Below, in pieces: positions 25,901 through 32,801 of a stretch of 52,651 nt of DNA. The first letter of the stretch is position 1; the number at the start of each line of letters is the position of its first letter. The notes beneath the pieces were generated by a model that did not search any database, was not told the origin of the DNA, and saw only the letters and a list, made by a program, of their open reading frames with translations. The DNA comes from an uncultured Caryophanales bacterium (lineage in GTDB: Bacteria; Bacillota_I; Bacilli_A; RF39; UBA660): assembly GCA_947168625.1 (NCBI GenBank), contig CAMVMQ010000002.1, positions 1 to 52,651 on the forward strand, given 5' to 3'. The translations under genes and the position numbers were made by a program.

Positions 25901-26225
25901 TGAAGATAGATTTGGTAGAGTTACTGATGAGATGGTTATTTATATGCATGAGGAGTGGTTTGAAAAACAGGCTAAGATTCTTGGTGTTAAGGAATCTAAA
26001 CAGTCTAAGAACTTTATAGAAGTAGTTCTTCCGATACTTACTTCATCTAAAATTGATGGAGAAAAGTTATTCTTTGATGCTTATGATATTAATAAGAACT
26101 TTAAGTTTTCTTATAAAGATAAAAAGATTCATATTATTTTAGATATTACTAAAAATGAGAAACATTTTATTTATTATTTAAATGAATTATTTGATAAGAT
26201 TATTAAAGAAATAGAAAAGAATTAG
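22914..26225 (+). CDS. mfd: Transcription-repair coupling factor Mfd
   Basis: This 1103-residue translocase removes stalled RNA polymerase and recruits UvrA. The UvrB-like module is at 1-~300, the RNA-polymerase-interaction domain includes KGDYIVHIDHGIGIYGE, and the RecG-like motor has Walker A GDVGYGKT, DEEQRFGV and SATPIPRTLQMSMSGVR. The C-terminal D7 module follows. The frame opens at 22878, but AAAGGAGG dictates ATG 22914. The last 24 codons, stop and terminator are duplicated 822 bp downstream. Confidence 0.97.
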   Translation: MAFFDGLFDINSKNDYSVTGLNKELNSIYIYDYFCKYKRNILVFCNSLYEANDIYNRISCYTDRVLFFPMDDFIASEATSISPEFMIERLSTLNKLCDDDKYIVVTNMTGMLRYLPSKELYKSKFIKLSKSDSIDRDKFINDLYELGYENVPLVSKSGEMAIRGYVIDIFPIGEESPVRIEFWGDDIDSIKYFDLDTQLSNEELNSIDIYPFTEFLIDKKIDDNVNRKQKYLLNYSSDVDGLWGYLDDAIVVYYDYNQIVTSYSLLRETILGYDEEVNDSIKTNYMYDINDIKVNDVIYMMDIDNLVDKKIKSYSYLSFNIDNYAGNFERIKSDLDKYLLKGKTIILCIDKKQVVKRIVSYLDINDDVILTNENEIIKGKINIINKYITNGFMYEDYVVISVNDLFGKIEEKKKSKNKFRVGTKISNIDNLVKGDYIVHIDHGIGIYGELCSLTKNGLKKDYIKLIYADGDVLYLPVEKIDKISKFSASDGALVRLDSLSSDNWEKKKARVRKKLESIAGDLMKLSVEREMAKGYAFSADDENQIMFESKFQYEPTSDQIRATEIIKKAMESDKPMDMLLCGDVGYGKTEVAFRAIFKAINDGKQVAYLCPTTILSNQQYNSALERFSDVPVNIALLNRFTSVKKQNEIYSKLKEGKIDILFGTHKLLNDKVDFKDLGLLIIDEEQRFGVVHKEKIKRYKNNIDVLTLSATPIPRTLQMSMSGVRGLALIETPPEKRRPIQTYVIPENKNIIKDAIYKELSRDGQVFMLCNNIDKLDSRISFINDIVPEAKVRYAHGRMSKEDIEDVMNDFINHEFDILLCTTIIETGIDIPNVNTLIILDADRFGLSQLYQIRGRIGRSDRIGYAYLMYDNRKELNDLAVKRLNTIKEFTELGSGFKIAMRDLSIRGAGDILGSEQSGFIDSIGIDLYLKMLKEEVDKLKGIKVEEEDTNIKPLIEVETHITNEYAPDDEIKIEIHKMINDINSEEDIINLKNVLEDRFGRVTDEMVIYMHEEWFEKQAKILGVKESKQSKNFIEVVLPILTSSKIDGEKLFFDAYDINKNFKFSYKDKKIHIILDITKNEKHFIYYLNELFDKIIKEIEKN

Positions 26226-26252
26226 AGATAATATTTATCTTTAATTTTTTTT
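26149..26252 (+). repeat. Direct repeat, copy 1: mfd 3' end plus terminator
   Basis: These 104 bp, covering the last ~24 codons of mfd and its hairpin terminator, recur at 26971-27075 with three base differences and one extra T. Confidence 0.9.
26226..26252 (+). terminator. mfd terminator
   Basis: AGATAA-TAT-TTATCT is followed by TTAA and eight T residues. Confidence 0.7.
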
Positions 26253-26303
26253 GGTAACCGCTAGCGCTACCCGAAACAATAAATTGTTTCTCCATAGTCT
26301 TGT
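26253..26303 (-). repeat. Dispersed hairpin element, copy A
   Basis: On the minus strand this reads GACTATGGA, then hairpin GAAACAAT-TT-ATTGTTTC, then GGGTAGCGCTAGCGGTTACC. It shares the outer motifs and TT loop with copies B, C and D, but the arm sequence is its own. Confidence 0.75.
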
Positions 26304-26383
26304 AGTTGGAATAAACATTTAGTTAGATGTAATGCTATATATAAAGATTAAATTGTAATAAAATGCTTTTAATTATTTTTGTG

Positions 26384-26395
26384 ATATGATAAAAT
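26384..26395 (+). promoter_or_regulatory. Extended -10 promoter for the first accessory gene
   Basis: ATATGATAAAAT (TGA before TAAAAT at 26390-26395) lies ~25 bp before the start codon without a good -35 box. The same word shape recurs before several genes. Confidence 0.5.
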
Positions 26396-26419
26396 TAAGG
26401 TAGGAAGGAGTTTAGAAAA

Positions 26420-26941
26420 ATGGAAAATATTGAAAAGGAGAATAAAAGACTTAAAGTATTACTTGTTATTTTAGTAGTTATTTTATTGGGATTAGGTTGT
26501 TATCACTATTATGTTACATTTGTTAATGTTGACAAGTGTGACAGTAAAGTGAATGAAAAACAAGATGACAATTTGTCTTATGAAGAGGTATCAGGATATT
26601 ATACAGCTGAAATACAAGAGAATAGTACTAACAAAACTTCTTATTCATTATATTTATATGATAATGGGACATTTTCATTTACCTGGTCCTACATGGCACC
26701 TGTTGGCTTTATTGGTAATTATACTATAAAAGGAAATCAAATTATTTTAAATCCTTTATATGATACTAATAGTGGTGCAAGTAAGTCAAAAACAAAAAAT
26801 GTAACTACAATATTGACTGTTAATCAAGATAAAACTATTGATACGGATGGTTATAATTTTAGAGGAATAACATTAAAAAAATCTAGTGATGGATTAACAG
26901 AAAATCAATTTGATCATTATTTTAATTATGATGAAGAATAA
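26420..26941 (+). CDS. Small membrane-anchored extracellular protein (unknown)
   Basis: I do not recognise this 173-residue protein. It has a charged N-terminus, one transmembrane helix (about 13-34, LLVILVVILLGLGCYHYYV), then an extracellular domain with alternating strands (VSGYYTAEIQENS...YSLYLYDNGTFSF...IGNYTIKGNQIIL) that looks like a small beta barrel or lipocalin-like fold. GGAAGGAG precedes the ATG. The leader AAGGAGTTTAGAAAA is repeated before the next gene. It is enclosed by two copies of the mfd 3' end, which suggests insertion as a cassette. Confidence 0.7.
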   Translation: MENIEKENKRLKVLLVILVVILLGLGCYHYYVTFVNVDKCDSKVNEKQDDNLSYEEVSGYYTAEIQENSTNKTSYSLYLYDNGTFSFTWSYMAPVGFIGNYTIKGNQIILNPLYDTNSGASKSKTKNVTTILTVNQDKTIDTDGYNFRGITLKKSSDGLTENQFDHYFNYDEE

Positions 26942-26970
26942 TAAGTTTATAATAAAATGAATATTTTTAA

Positions 26971-27075
26971 CTAAAAATGAGAAACATTTTATTTGTTATT
27001 TAAATGAATCGTTTGATAAGATTATTAAAGAAATAGAAAAGAATTAGAGATAATATTTATCTTTAATTTTTTTTT
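26971..27075 (+). repeat. Direct repeat, copy 2: detached mfd 3' end plus terminator
   Basis: This is a near-identical copy of 26149-26252. In the mfd frame it still reads KNEKHFICYLNESFDKIIKE and then reaches the stop, with two amino-acid changes (Y to C, L to S), but no gene body precedes it. It ends with the copied terminator AGATAA-TAT-TTATCT plus T run (27048-27075). Confidence 0.9.
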
Positions 27076-27076
27076 A

Positions 27077-27129
27077 GTTTACCGCTATCGCTAACTCATT
27101 AGCTAAAGCTAATTCGCGGAAAGTCTTCT
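27077..27129 (-). repeat. Dispersed hairpin element, copy B
   Basis: On the minus strand this is AAGACTTTCCGCG, hairpin ATTAGCT-TT-AGCTAAT, then GTTAGCGATAGCGGTAAA. It is the most diverged copy but keeps the TT loop and the GCGATAGCGGTA tail. It lies right after the copied terminator, as copy A lies after the original. Confidence 0.6.
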
Positions 27130-27234
27130 ATTAGATGATTTCATTATAAATAGTTGATGCTGAATATATTGAATGATAATGATTGAAAATAATTAAGTAT
27201 TATGCTATATTTATTGTAGAAAGGAGTTTAGAAA

Positions 27235-27837
27235 ATGGAAAAAGAAAAAAGTTATAAAGGATTAATAGTTGTATTATTTGTATTAGTAGTTGTTTTAGGA
27301 GCTTTGTGTCTGTTGTTTGCTACAGGGACTATTAGTTTGAAAGGTGATGAACCACAAGTACCAGTAGAAAATAATGCTAATAACAATGAAACATCTAATG
27401 TTTCTCAAACTGAAGAAGATAGTTTACCAGAATGGGCTGAATATTTGTTAACTCATAATATTAGCCAAATCGCAGTTTATAACCGTAACGTTCCAAAAAC
27501 TTTTGAACCTGGAGATAGTTGTCCTGATCCTGAATACTTAACAAATGGTCAATTTAAATCTGTTTTGAAAGAAATGGTAAAATTTAAATTATCAAAATAT
27601 GTAGATGCTTCTGGTTTTGGTGGCGTTTGTATGAAAAGAATAATTGTAACGTATGATGGCACTAAAAAATTTGAATTGTTATTAAATAAATATATTATAA
27701 CTGACGATAGTAAAATTGAGTCATTACTTGAAAAAGAAAATTATACTGAAAACAGTTCAATGAAAGGAAAAGAAACTAATAAAGATATGTTTGCATATGA
27801 ATGGGATGAATCATATTTAGATAATTTATTAGGATAA
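27235..27837 (+). CDS. Second small membrane-anchored extracellular protein (unknown)
   Basis: I do not recognise this 200-residue protein. It has a short charged N-terminus, a transmembrane helix (about 8-30, GLIVVLFVLVVVLGALCLLF), an acidic Asn/Glu-rich linker (~35-65), and an extracellular domain with two cysteines (C98 region DSCPDPEYL and GGVCMKR) that could form a disulfide. The ectodomain is unlike that of the 26420 gene, yet the leader (AAAGGAGTTTAGAAA) and start MEKEK/MENIEKE are alike. The pair looks like a conserved expression and anchoring module attached to different ectodomains. Confidence 0.7.
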   Translation: MEKEKSYKGLIVVLFVLVVVLGALCLLFATGTISLKGDEPQVPVENNANNNETSNVSQTEEDSLPEWAEYLLTHNISQIAVYNRNVPKTFEPGDSCPDPEYLTNGQFKSVLKEMVKFKLSKYVDASGFGGVCMKRIIVTYDGTKKFELLLNKYIITDDSKIESLLEKENYTENSSMKGKETNKDMFAYEWDESYLDNLLG

Positions 27838-27847
27838 TTAATTAAAA

Positions 27848-27878
27848 TTAATATCGTTAATTGTGATATTGATTTTTT
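27848..27878 (+). terminator. Terminator after the second accessory gene
   Basis: AATATC and GATATT pair around nine bases, followed by GATTTTTT. Confidence 0.55.
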
Positions 27879-27971
27879 AGTTTGAGTAGTATCTTTAATT
27901 TTTTTATATTATTTGTATAAATATTTAGTTATATGGAAGAATATAAAAGAGAAAGTTAAAGGTGATATTAA

Positions 27972-28502
27972 TTGAAGACTACTGGTGTTATTAGAAGAAT
28001 TGATGAGCTAGGTAGAATTGTTATTCCTAAAGAGATTAGAAAGAATCTTAGAATTAAGAATGGTGAAAGTTTAGAAGTATTTGTAGAAGGAGATTCTATT
28101 GTATTAAAAAAATATTCTCAGTTAGAGAATATAGAGAGTGTATCTGTTGATTATGTAGAAGCTTTTAATCAGATTATTAAACATAATATTATTGTTACGG
28201 ATAGAGATAAAGTTATTGCAGTAGCAGGTCCTTTAAAGAAGAAATATTTAGGTAAAGAAATTAATGAATTTACTGAGAGAAGTATTGATAGGAGAGACTC
28301 TTTTTCGGAAAAGCAAAAGAAGATGTTTAGTGTGATTAAGGATGAAGAAGATAATGGTTATTATACTTTTACATCGATTGTGGATAATGGGGATGCTATT
28401 GGTAGTGTTATTATTATTAGTACGGATACTCCTATTACAGATGTTGAAGATAAGATGGGAATTATTTTATCTAAATTACTTAGTAAACAATTCATAGATT
28501 AA
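27972..28502 (+). CDS. spoVT: Stage V sporulation protein T-like regulator (AbrB-type with GAF domain)
   Basis: This 176-residue protein has an N-terminal AbrB/MazE swapped-hairpin DNA-binding domain, MKTTGVIRRIDELGRIVIPKEIRKNLRI (1-50), and a C-terminal GAF-like domain (about 56-176). SpoVT adjusts sigma-G-dependent gene expression in the forespore. It follows mfd in Bacillus, so its position is conserved apart from the inserted accessory genes. The start is TTG at 27972, five bases after GGTGAT; no ATG fits. In a non-sporulating lineage it could be a general transition-state regulator. Confidence 0.85.
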   Translation: MKTTGVIRRIDELGRIVIPKEIRKNLRIKNGESLEVFVEGDSIVLKKYSQLENIESVSVDYVEAFNQIIKHNIIVTDRDKVIAVAGPLKKKYLGKEINEFTERSIDRRDSFSEKQKKMFSVIKDEEDNGYYTFTSIVDNGDAIGSVIIISTDTPITDVEDKMGIILSKLLSKQFID

Positions 28503-28519
28503 AGTCTATGATTTTTTTT
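28492..28519 (+). terminator. spoVT terminator
   Basis: TCATAGA and TCTATGA pair around the stop codon and lead into eight T residues. Confidence 0.8.
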
Positions 28520-28542
28520 CTATCAACAATACCTGTTGATAG
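28520..28542 (+). other. 9-bp hairpin after the spoVT terminator
   Basis: CTATCAACA-ATACC-TGTTGATAG is a perfect stem followed by AAGATTTTTCT. It may be a second terminator. The arms happen to match the DnaA-box-like words near the origin. Confidence 0.45.
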
Positions 28543-28560
28543 AAGATTTTTCTAATACTG

Positions 28561-28606
28561 GGTTATGGAGAAGTAACTTGTTACTTCGGGTAGCGAAGCG
28601 GTTAAA
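28561..28606 (+). repeat. Dispersed hairpin element, copy C
   Basis: GGTTATGGA, hairpin GAAGTAAC-TT-GTTACTTC, then GGGTAGCGAAGCGGTTAAA. The outer words match copy A closely while the hairpin arms differ. Confidence 0.75.
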
Positions 28607-28617
28607 TAAAAAAAGTA

Positions 28618-28646
28618 TTGTAAAATATATAATTATATGGTAAAAT
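28618..28646 (+). promoter_or_regulatory. Promoter for the T-box-dut-metG operon
   Basis: TTGTAA at 28618-28623 and TAAAAT at 28641-28646 are 17 bp apart, with TATGG extending the -10 box. Transcription would start about 28653, at the beginning of the T-box. Confidence 0.65.
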
Positions 28647-28652
28647 CTTGTT

Positions 28653-28860
28653 GTAAAGCGATGAAGGAAAGAGTAATTACTTAGTATTTTATAGAGAGTC
28701 TATGATGGTGGAAAATAGATAGTGAAAGGTATTATAAATGGTTCTGGAGCTGTTATATCTAATAGGTGTAAACGGTAGCGCGTTATAGCTTAATGAGTTA
28801 AAGAAGTAAGGTGGTACCACGGATATATTTCGTCCTTTGTGTTACTATCTTTTTTTTTGG
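28653..28860 (+). promoter_or_regulatory. T-box riboswitch, probable methionine specifier
   Basis: The T-box antiterminator sequence AAGGTGGTACCACGG is at 28808-28822, followed by TTTCGTCCTTT and a T run at 28850-28858. Stem I features upstream include AGAGTA, AGAGAG and GGTGGAAA. The triplet ATG at 28738-28740 lies where the specifier is expected and agrees with metG in the operon. Uncharged tRNA(Met) would pair with specifier and TGG bulge and permit read-through. The specifier is read by eye. Confidence 0.88.
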
Positions 28861-28871
28861 AGATGATTGTT

Positions 28872-29354
28872 ATGAGAAGATTTGAAAAGGTTAAAGAAGA
28901 AGTATTTATTAGAGATATTCCTGATGGTAATTATGATGATATAATACTTCCTAAAAGGAGTACTAAATATTCTGCAGGATATGATTTTTATAGTATTCTT
29001 GATTTTACTTTGAATCCAGGAGAAAGAAAGATTATTCCTACTGGTATTAAGTGTATGATGGAAGATAATGAATACTTAGCTATTTATATAAGGAGTAGTC
29101 TTGGTTTTAAATATAACATTCGGATGTGTAATCAGGTAGGTATTATTGATAAAGATTATTATGGAAATAAAGAGAATGATGGTCATATTATGGTAGCTCT
29201 TAAAAATGAAGGAGATAAGGTATTAAAAATGAAGAAAGGTGATAGGTTTGTTCAAGGTATATTTACTCCTTACTTTATTACTGATGATGATATGGCTATA
29301 GGGGATAGAATAGGTGGTATTGGTAGTACGAATGGAGATGAAAAAGATGAATAA
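28872..29354 (+). CDS. dut: dUTP diphosphatase
   Basis: This 160-residue trimeric dUTPase hydrolyses dUTP to dUMP and keeps uracil out of DNA. All five motifs are visible: AGYDFYS, IRSSLGFKY, QVGIIDKDYYGN, KGDRFVQGIF and GGIGSTNGD. Motif 3 is followed by an unusual short insertion (NKENDGH). GGAGATGAT precedes the ATG at 28872; the frame before it is the T-box terminator. It is the first gene behind a methionine T-box, and metG overlaps its end by eight bases, so dUTPase level should follow tRNA(Met) charging. Confidence 0.93.
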   Translation: MRRFEKVKEEVFIRDIPDGNYDDIILPKRSTKYSAGYDFYSILDFTLNPGERKIIPTGIKCMMEDNEYLAIYIRSSLGFKYNIRMCNQVGIIDKDYYGNKENDGHIMVALKNEGDKVLKMKKGDRFVQGIFTPYFITDDDMAIGDRIGGIGSTNGDEKDE

Positions 29355-30897
29355 AAAGTTTTATATTAGTACGGCAATTGCATATACTAGTGCTAAACCG
29401 CATATTGGTAATACTTATGAGATAGTATTAACTGATGCTATTGCTAGGTATAAGAGATTAAGTGGGTATGATGTTTATTTTCAGACTGGTACTGATGAAC
29501 ATGGTGAAAAGATAGAGATTAAGGCTAAAGAAAAAGGAGTTAGTCCACAGGAATATGTTGATGAAGTTGCTGGAGAAATTAAAAATATTTGGGATATTAT
29601 GAATACTAGTTATGATAGATTTATTAGAACTACGGATAAGAATCATGAAAGAGTAGTACAAGATATTTTTAAGAAGTTATATGAACAAGGAGATATTTAT
29701 AAAGGAGAATATAAAGGTTTATATTGTACTCCATGTGAATCTTTTTGGACGGAGAGTCAACTTATAGATGGTAAATGTCCTGATTGTGGTAGAAAAGTAC
29801 ATGAGTCTAGTGAAGAAGCATATTTCTTAAGAACTAGTAAGTATTCTAAGTGGTTAGAAGATTATATTGAAAGTCATCCTGGATTTATTGAACCGGAATC
29901 TAGAAAGAATGAAATTATGAATAATTTTATTAAACCTGGACTACAAGATTTATGTGTATCTAGAACTTCTTTTAAATGGGGTATTCCTGTATCTTTTGAT
30001 ACTAATCATGTAGTCTATGTATGGATTGATGCACTATCTAATTATATTACTTTCTTAGGATATAATGTACGCGGTGAACTAGGTGAAGAATTTAAGAAAT
30101 ATTGGCCATGTGATGTACATATTATTGGTAAAGATATTCTTAGATTTCATACGATATATTGGCCTATTATTCTTCATTTATTAGGACTTGATCTTCCTCA
30201 TAAGATATTTGGTCATCCTTGGCTTTTATTTAGTAATGATAAGATGAGTAAGAGTAAGGGTAATATTACTTATGCTGATGATTTAGTTAATGAATTTGGA
30301 GTAGATGCTGTTAGATTTTATATGTTACATGAAATTCCTTTTGCTTCAGATGGTAATTATACGAGAGAATTATTAATTGATTCTATTAATAGTAATCTTG
30401 CTAATGTGCTTGGTAATTTAGTTAATAGAACGATTGGTATGGCTAATAAGTATTTTGATGGTATTATTACTAATACTAATACTAATACTAATACTAATAC
30501 TTGTGAAGATATTGATACTGAGTTTAAAAATTATGTTATAGGTAAGAAAAATATTATAGATGACAAAATGGATAATCTTAGAGTAGCTGATGCTTTAGAG
30601 GAAGTTATTGATTTATTTAGAAGATGTAATAAATATATTGATGAAACTACTCCTTGGGTACTTGCTAAAGATGAGAGTAAGAAGGATAGACTTAATACTG
30701 TTATCTATAATTTAGTTGAGGGTATTAGAATAGGAGCAGTACTACTTCAAGCCTTTATGCCTGAGACTAGTGAAAAGATCTTTTATCAGATTAATACTGA
30801 TTTTAAAGGTTTTGATAGTATAGAAGAGTTTGGTGGATATAAATCAGGTACTAAGGTTAATAATCCTGAAGTATTATTTCAAAGAATAGAGAACTAG
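29347..30897 (+). CDS. metG: Methionyl-tRNA synthetase
   Basis: This 516-residue class I synthetase has the HIGH motif as PHIGNT near residue 14, a four-cysteine zinc knuckle (CTPCESF...CPDCGR), and KMSKS at 299-303. It lacks the C-terminal tRNA-binding (EMAP/Arc1p-like) domain found in many Bacilli. The frame opens at 29314, but GGAG at 29334 fits the ATG at 29347 inside dut. Residues encoded at 30469-30500 form a Thr-Asn repeat. Confidence 0.96.
   Translation: MNKKFYISTAIAYTSAKPHIGNTYEIVLTDAIARYKRLSGYDVYFQTGTDEHGEKIEIKAKEKGVSPQEYVDEVAGEIKNIWDIMNTSYDRFIRTTDKNHERVVQDIFKKLYEQGDIYKGEYKGLYCTPCESFWTESQLIDGKCPDCGRKVHESSEEAYFLRTSKYSKWLEDYIESHPGFIEPESRKNEIMNNFIKPGLQDLCVSRTSFKWGIPVSFDTNHVVYVWIDALSNYITFLGYNVRGELGEEFKKYWPCDVHIIGKDILRFHTIYWPIILHLLGLDLPHKIFGHPWLLFSNDKMSKSKGNITYADDLVNEFGVDAVRFYMLHEIPFASDGNYTRELLIDSINSNLANVLGNLVNRTIGMANKYFDGIITNTNTNTNTNTCEDIDTEFKNYVIGKKNIIDDKMDNLRVADALEEVIDLFRRCNKYIDETTPWVLAKDESKKDRLNTVIYNLVEGIRIGAVLLQAFMPETSEKIFYQINTDFKGFDSIEEFGGYKSGTKVNNPEVLFQRIEN
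30469..30500 (+). repeat. ACTAAT hexanucleotide repeat inside metG
   Basis: Five perfect ACTAAT units plus AC encode (Thr-Asn)x5-Thr in a linker of the anticodon-binding region. Gain or loss of units preserves the frame. Confidence 0.85.
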
Positions 30898-30911
30898 TTT
30901 CTCTTTTTTTT
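30888..30911 (+). terminator. metG terminator
   Basis: AGAGAAC and GTTTCTCT pair across the stop codon with a T run after them. Confidence 0.65.
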
Positions 30912-30945
30912 ATGTAAATGAATGTGTAAAATTAAAAAAATGATA

Positions 30946-30974
30946 TTTACAGGGTAAAAAATATATGGTATATT
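30946..30974 (+). promoter_or_regulatory. Promoter for the small membrane protein gene
   Basis: TTTACA at 30946-30951 and TATATT at 30969-30974, 17 bp apart. A GGG...GCCC hairpin follows in the leader. Confidence 0.6.
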
Positions 30975-31018
30975 TTGGGAGTAGTGCCCTAAAAAGAAGA
31001 AAAGGAGATAGAAGGGTT

Positions 31019-31180
31019 ATGCTTAAAGCTAGGGATATTCATATGGAAATACTTTCTAGTATATTTATATTGTTATTAGTAGTTTTAGCAGTATTTAATA
31101 AGAATAGAATTGATTATATATATTTAGGGTTTATTTTTATTCTTATTTTTAAAAATTTTATTGAAAGATTTAGAAAATAA
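31019..31180 (+). CDS. Small membrane protein (hypothetical)
   Basis: A 53-residue protein starting MLKARDIHMEIL has two hydrophobic segments (about 11-25 and 32-45) and a basic C-terminus FIERFRK, so it is probably a two-helix membrane protein. AAGGAGAT and AAGGG precede ATG 31019. The frame is open from 30965, but that part overlaps the leader hairpin. A hairpin terminator follows. I do not recognise a family. Confidence 0.6.
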   Translation: MLKARDIHMEILSSIFILLLVVLAVFNKNRIDYIYLGFIFILIFKNFIERFRK

Positions 31181-31183
31181 TTG

Positions 31184-31208
31184 TACTATGGTTATAGTAT
31201 GATTTTTT
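31184..31208 (+). terminator. Terminator after the small membrane protein gene
   Basis: TACTAT-GGTT-ATAGTA is followed by TGATTTTTTT. Confidence 0.65.
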
Positions 31209-31224
31209 TGTTGGAGGAGATAAT

Positions 31225-31986
31225 ATGTATATAGACACACACTGTCATTTATACAAAGAATATTATAATAATATAGATGATGTTATTAATGAGTGTAAGG
31301 AAGTAGGAGTTACAAAATTTATTGTTAATGGATGTGATATGAGAAGTAATATAGAGACTATTGAACTTGCTAATATGTATGATGATATTTATGCTGCGAT
31401 TGGTTTTCATCCGACGGAACTTGCTGATTTTAAAGATGAGTATTTTTCTTGGTTAGAAGATCATATTAATGATAAGAAGGTTGTAGCTATTGGTGAGATT
31501 GGTCTTGATTATCACTATAATGATACAGACAAAGAAAAAGAAATTTATGTTTTTAGAAGACAACTAGATATTGCTAAAAAATATAATAAACCTATTATAG
31601 TTCACAGTAGGGATTCTATTCAAGATACATTAGATATTTTGAAAGAATATAAGTTGAAAGGAAGTATTCATGCTTTTAATGGTTCGTTAGAAATGGCTAG
31701 AGAATTTATTAAATTAGGGTATATGATTGGTATAGGGGGAGTTGTTACCTTTAAAAATGCTAAAAATATTAAAGATGTAGTAAATGATACTGATTTATCA
31801 TATATATTATTAGAGACAGATAGTCCATATCTTACTCCTGAACCATATAGAGGTACTATAAATAGTCCTAAATATATACCTTTAATTGCTAAGTGTATTG
31901 GTGATATTAAAGGGAAATCTACTACCGATATTTTAAGGGTTACAGCTGATAATGCTAGTAGGCTATTTGACTTTTTAAATAAATGA
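31225..31986 (+). CDS. tatD: TatD family metal-dependent DNase
   Basis: This 253-residue TIM-barrel hydrolase shows DTHCHL (H6, H8), the metal ligand in GEIGLDYH, VHSRD, HAFNGS and ETDSPYLTPEP. TatD enzymes act as 3'-5' exonucleases on damaged or single-stranded DNA. As in Bacillus, it follows metG and precedes a 3D-domain cell-wall protein. GGAGGAGAT is upstream of the ATG. The true substrate in the cell is not defined for most family members. Confidence 0.93.
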   Translation: MYIDTHCHLYKEYYNNIDDVINECKEVGVTKFIVNGCDMRSNIETIELANMYDDIYAAIGFHPTELADFKDEYFSWLEDHINDKKVVAIGEIGLDYHYNDTDKEKEIYVFRRQLDIAKKYNKPIIVHSRDSIQDTLDILKEYKLKGSIHAFNGSLEMAREFIKLGYMIGIGGVVTFKNAKNIKDVVNDTDLSYILLETDSPYLTPEPYRGTINSPKYIPLIAKCIGDIKGKSTTDILRVTADNASRLFDFLNK

Positions 31987-32033
31987 TGATACAATTAATA
32001 TGCTTATAAAATATTAATGAGGTGATTATTTGT

Positions 32034-32801
32034 ATGAAAGATAAGCTCGTTAGGATTATTACTGTTTCTTCATTAATTATGGTTGTTGGTTTATTTTCTG
32101 CATTTACGTTATATAGCAATAATGATAGTAATCAAATTGTATTTGTAGCAGAAAATAATAATTTTAAGAAGATGGATAATAATACTCTTCTTAGATTTGA
32201 TGATTCTTTTAAGTTAAAAGAAAGTATTGAAAATAGTGATAGTAAAACTATTGAAAATTTAGTAGATATTAAAGAAGAAGTTAAAGTTGAAGAAAAAATT
32301 TCTGATACACCAGTAGAAGTGAAAACTAAAAAAGTAATTTCAAAAACTAGTGATGATCAAAATGGGAATGTTAATATTACTTCAGATAGTGATAACACTG
32401 ATCAGAGTAATAATAATAATAATTCTATTTCTTTAAAAGAAGAGAGAGCAGTTATTCAGACGGTAACTGGTACTCTAACAGGATATGGTGCAGATTGTTA
32501 TGGATGTTCTGGGATTACTAGTAGTGGTTTTAATTTAAAAAAATCGATTTATTATAATGATAGTGAATTTGGTTCGGTAAGAGTATTAGCTGCTGATCCT
32601 TCATTTCCTTTTTATTCGATTATTCGAATTAGTAATGTTCCTGGTATGGATAGTTTTCTAGGTATTGTTCTTGACAGAGGTGGTAATGTTGGATATGGTA
32701 GAGGAACTTTATTTGATTTAGCTTTTAGTAGTGAAAGAGATCCTAATTTAATTCCTTTAACTACAAATGTAACTTTTGAACTTTTAAGAAGTGGTAGATA
32801 A
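32034..32801 (+). CDS. Secreted 3D-domain protein (YabE/YuiC-type, lytic-transglycosylase-like)
   Basis: This is a 255-residue protein. An N-terminal signal-anchor helix (about 8-25) is followed by a low-complexity acidic/Lys/Asn linker (~35-140) and a C-terminal 3D domain: TGTLTGYGADCYGCSGITSSG, VLAADPSFPFYSIIRI and GIVLDRGGNVGYGRGTLFDLAF. The three aspartates (A-D-P, D-R-G, F-D-L) are those of the MltA-like fold that cleaves peptidoglycan glycan strands. The frame opens at GTG 32022, but GAGGTGAT favours ATG 32034. It lacks the repeated YabE N-terminal and G5 domains. Confidence 0.82.
   Translation: MKDKLVRIITVSSLIMVVGLFSAFTLYSNNDSNQIVFVAENNNFKKMDNNTLLRFDDSFKLKESIENSDSKTIENLVDIKEEVKVEEKISDTPVEVKTKKVISKTSDDQNGNVNITSDSDNTDQSNNNNNSISLKEERAVIQTVTGTLTGYGADCYGCSGITSSGFNLKKSIYYNDSEFGSVRVLAADPSFPFYSIIRISNVPGMDSFLGIVLDRGGNVGYGRGTLFDLAFSSERDPNLIPLTTNVTFELLRSGR

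Noticed and set aside
28520..28542. Inverted pair of DnaA-box-like words as a DnaA site
   Set aside because: The perfect stem with a short loop after a terminator is better explained as an RNA hairpin; no cluster of boxes surrounds it.
30469..30500. Tandem repeat considered as a CRISPR array
   Set aside because: The unit is 6 bp without spacers and lies in frame in metG.
31668..31994. 108-codon minus-strand open frame over tatD
   Set aside because: It is antisense to conserved TatD motifs and has no promoter or ribosome-binding site.
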